Of a DNA stretch of 64,000 nucleotides, positions 53,494 to 64,000 are shown one piece after another. Made by a program: the position numbers and the translations under genes. The stretch covers positions 537,477 through 601,476 of the forward strand of contig NZ_CVQP01000005.1 in NCBI RefSeq assembly GCF_001040705.1, given 5' to 3'. This stretch comes from Rhodococcus sp. RD6.2 (GTDB lineage: Bacteria > Actinomycetota > Actinomycetes > Mycobacteriales > Mycobacteriaceae). Under the pieces are notes generated by a model, which saw only the letters and a program-made list of their open reading frames with translations, was not told where the DNA came from and did not search any database. The first letter of the stretch is position 1. Every line of letters starts with the position of its first letter.

Positions 53494-64000
<10,507 letters not shown>

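Overview
The window is about 70% GC, with GTG starts, many ATGA/TGATG stop-start overlaps and mycobacterial-type core genes. It reads as chromosome of a mycolic-acid actinomycete, most likely Rhodococcus (opacus/jostii-like); the genus is inferred. Large parts follow the gene order I recall for M. tuberculosis: pafB-pafC-tatA-tatC-helY-DUF4333-exonuclease-pepE on the left, the cob region with its flanking F420-type oxidoreductases in the middle, and fxsA, lnt/ppm1 and rbpA on the right. Genes with no counterpart in that backbone sit between these blocks.

Layout. 1-8.6 kb: proteasome-associated regulators, Tat export, a DEVH helicase, a membrane protein, an exonuclease and an M24 peptidase. 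8.6-10.1 kb: an R2lox Mn/Fe oxidase and a secreted protein. 10.1-26.6 kb: the aerobic (cobG-type) cobalamin pathway in two groups, SDR-cobL-cobM-cobK (+) and cobG-cobH-cobIJ (-), plus riboswitch-controlled cobN. Between the groups lie an ECF sigma factor with its YCII partner, a histidine-rich metal-binding protein and a secreted protein; after cobN come an MFS transporter and an F420-type oxidoreductase. 26.6-36.5 kb: accessory genes, including a glycine-rich exported protein, an S4 protein, a lipase-maturation-factor-like membrane protein, a LysR regulator, three tandem exported proteins each followed by a hairpin, two alpha/beta hydrolases and a probable oxidase remnant. 36.5-43 kb: YchJ-like, TldE/TldD, a TauE/SafE permease and a PrrB/PrrA two-component system. 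43-45.8 kb: a tyrosine recombinase divergent from a coiled-coil DNA-binding-like protein, with an AT-rich repeat between them. 45.9-53.3 kb: msrA, eis-like, fxsA, amidohydrolase, lnt, ppm1, rbpA and a small zinc-finger-like protein. 53.5-64 kb: the first 10.5 kb of a nonribosomal peptide synthetase that runs off the right edge.

How the genes work together. The cob genes convert precorrins toward hydrogenobyrinic acid and insert cobalt, with B12 feedback on cobN through the riboswitch. TatA and TatC form the twin-arginine translocase. Lnt and Ppm1 act in lipoprotein acylation and mannosyl-lipid synthesis and are encoded by separate, overlapping genes. The NRPS has the order C, half-C, A, T, C, A(Ser), T, C, A, T, E-start. 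Its first C domain resembles the EntF/DhbF type, so a catechol- or aryl-capped siderophore is the leading guess. The least ordinary features are the half-C domain and the 181-bp perfect repeat inside the NRPS, the recombinase/coiled-coil locus, and several hairpins placed where they could control translation or set expression ratios.
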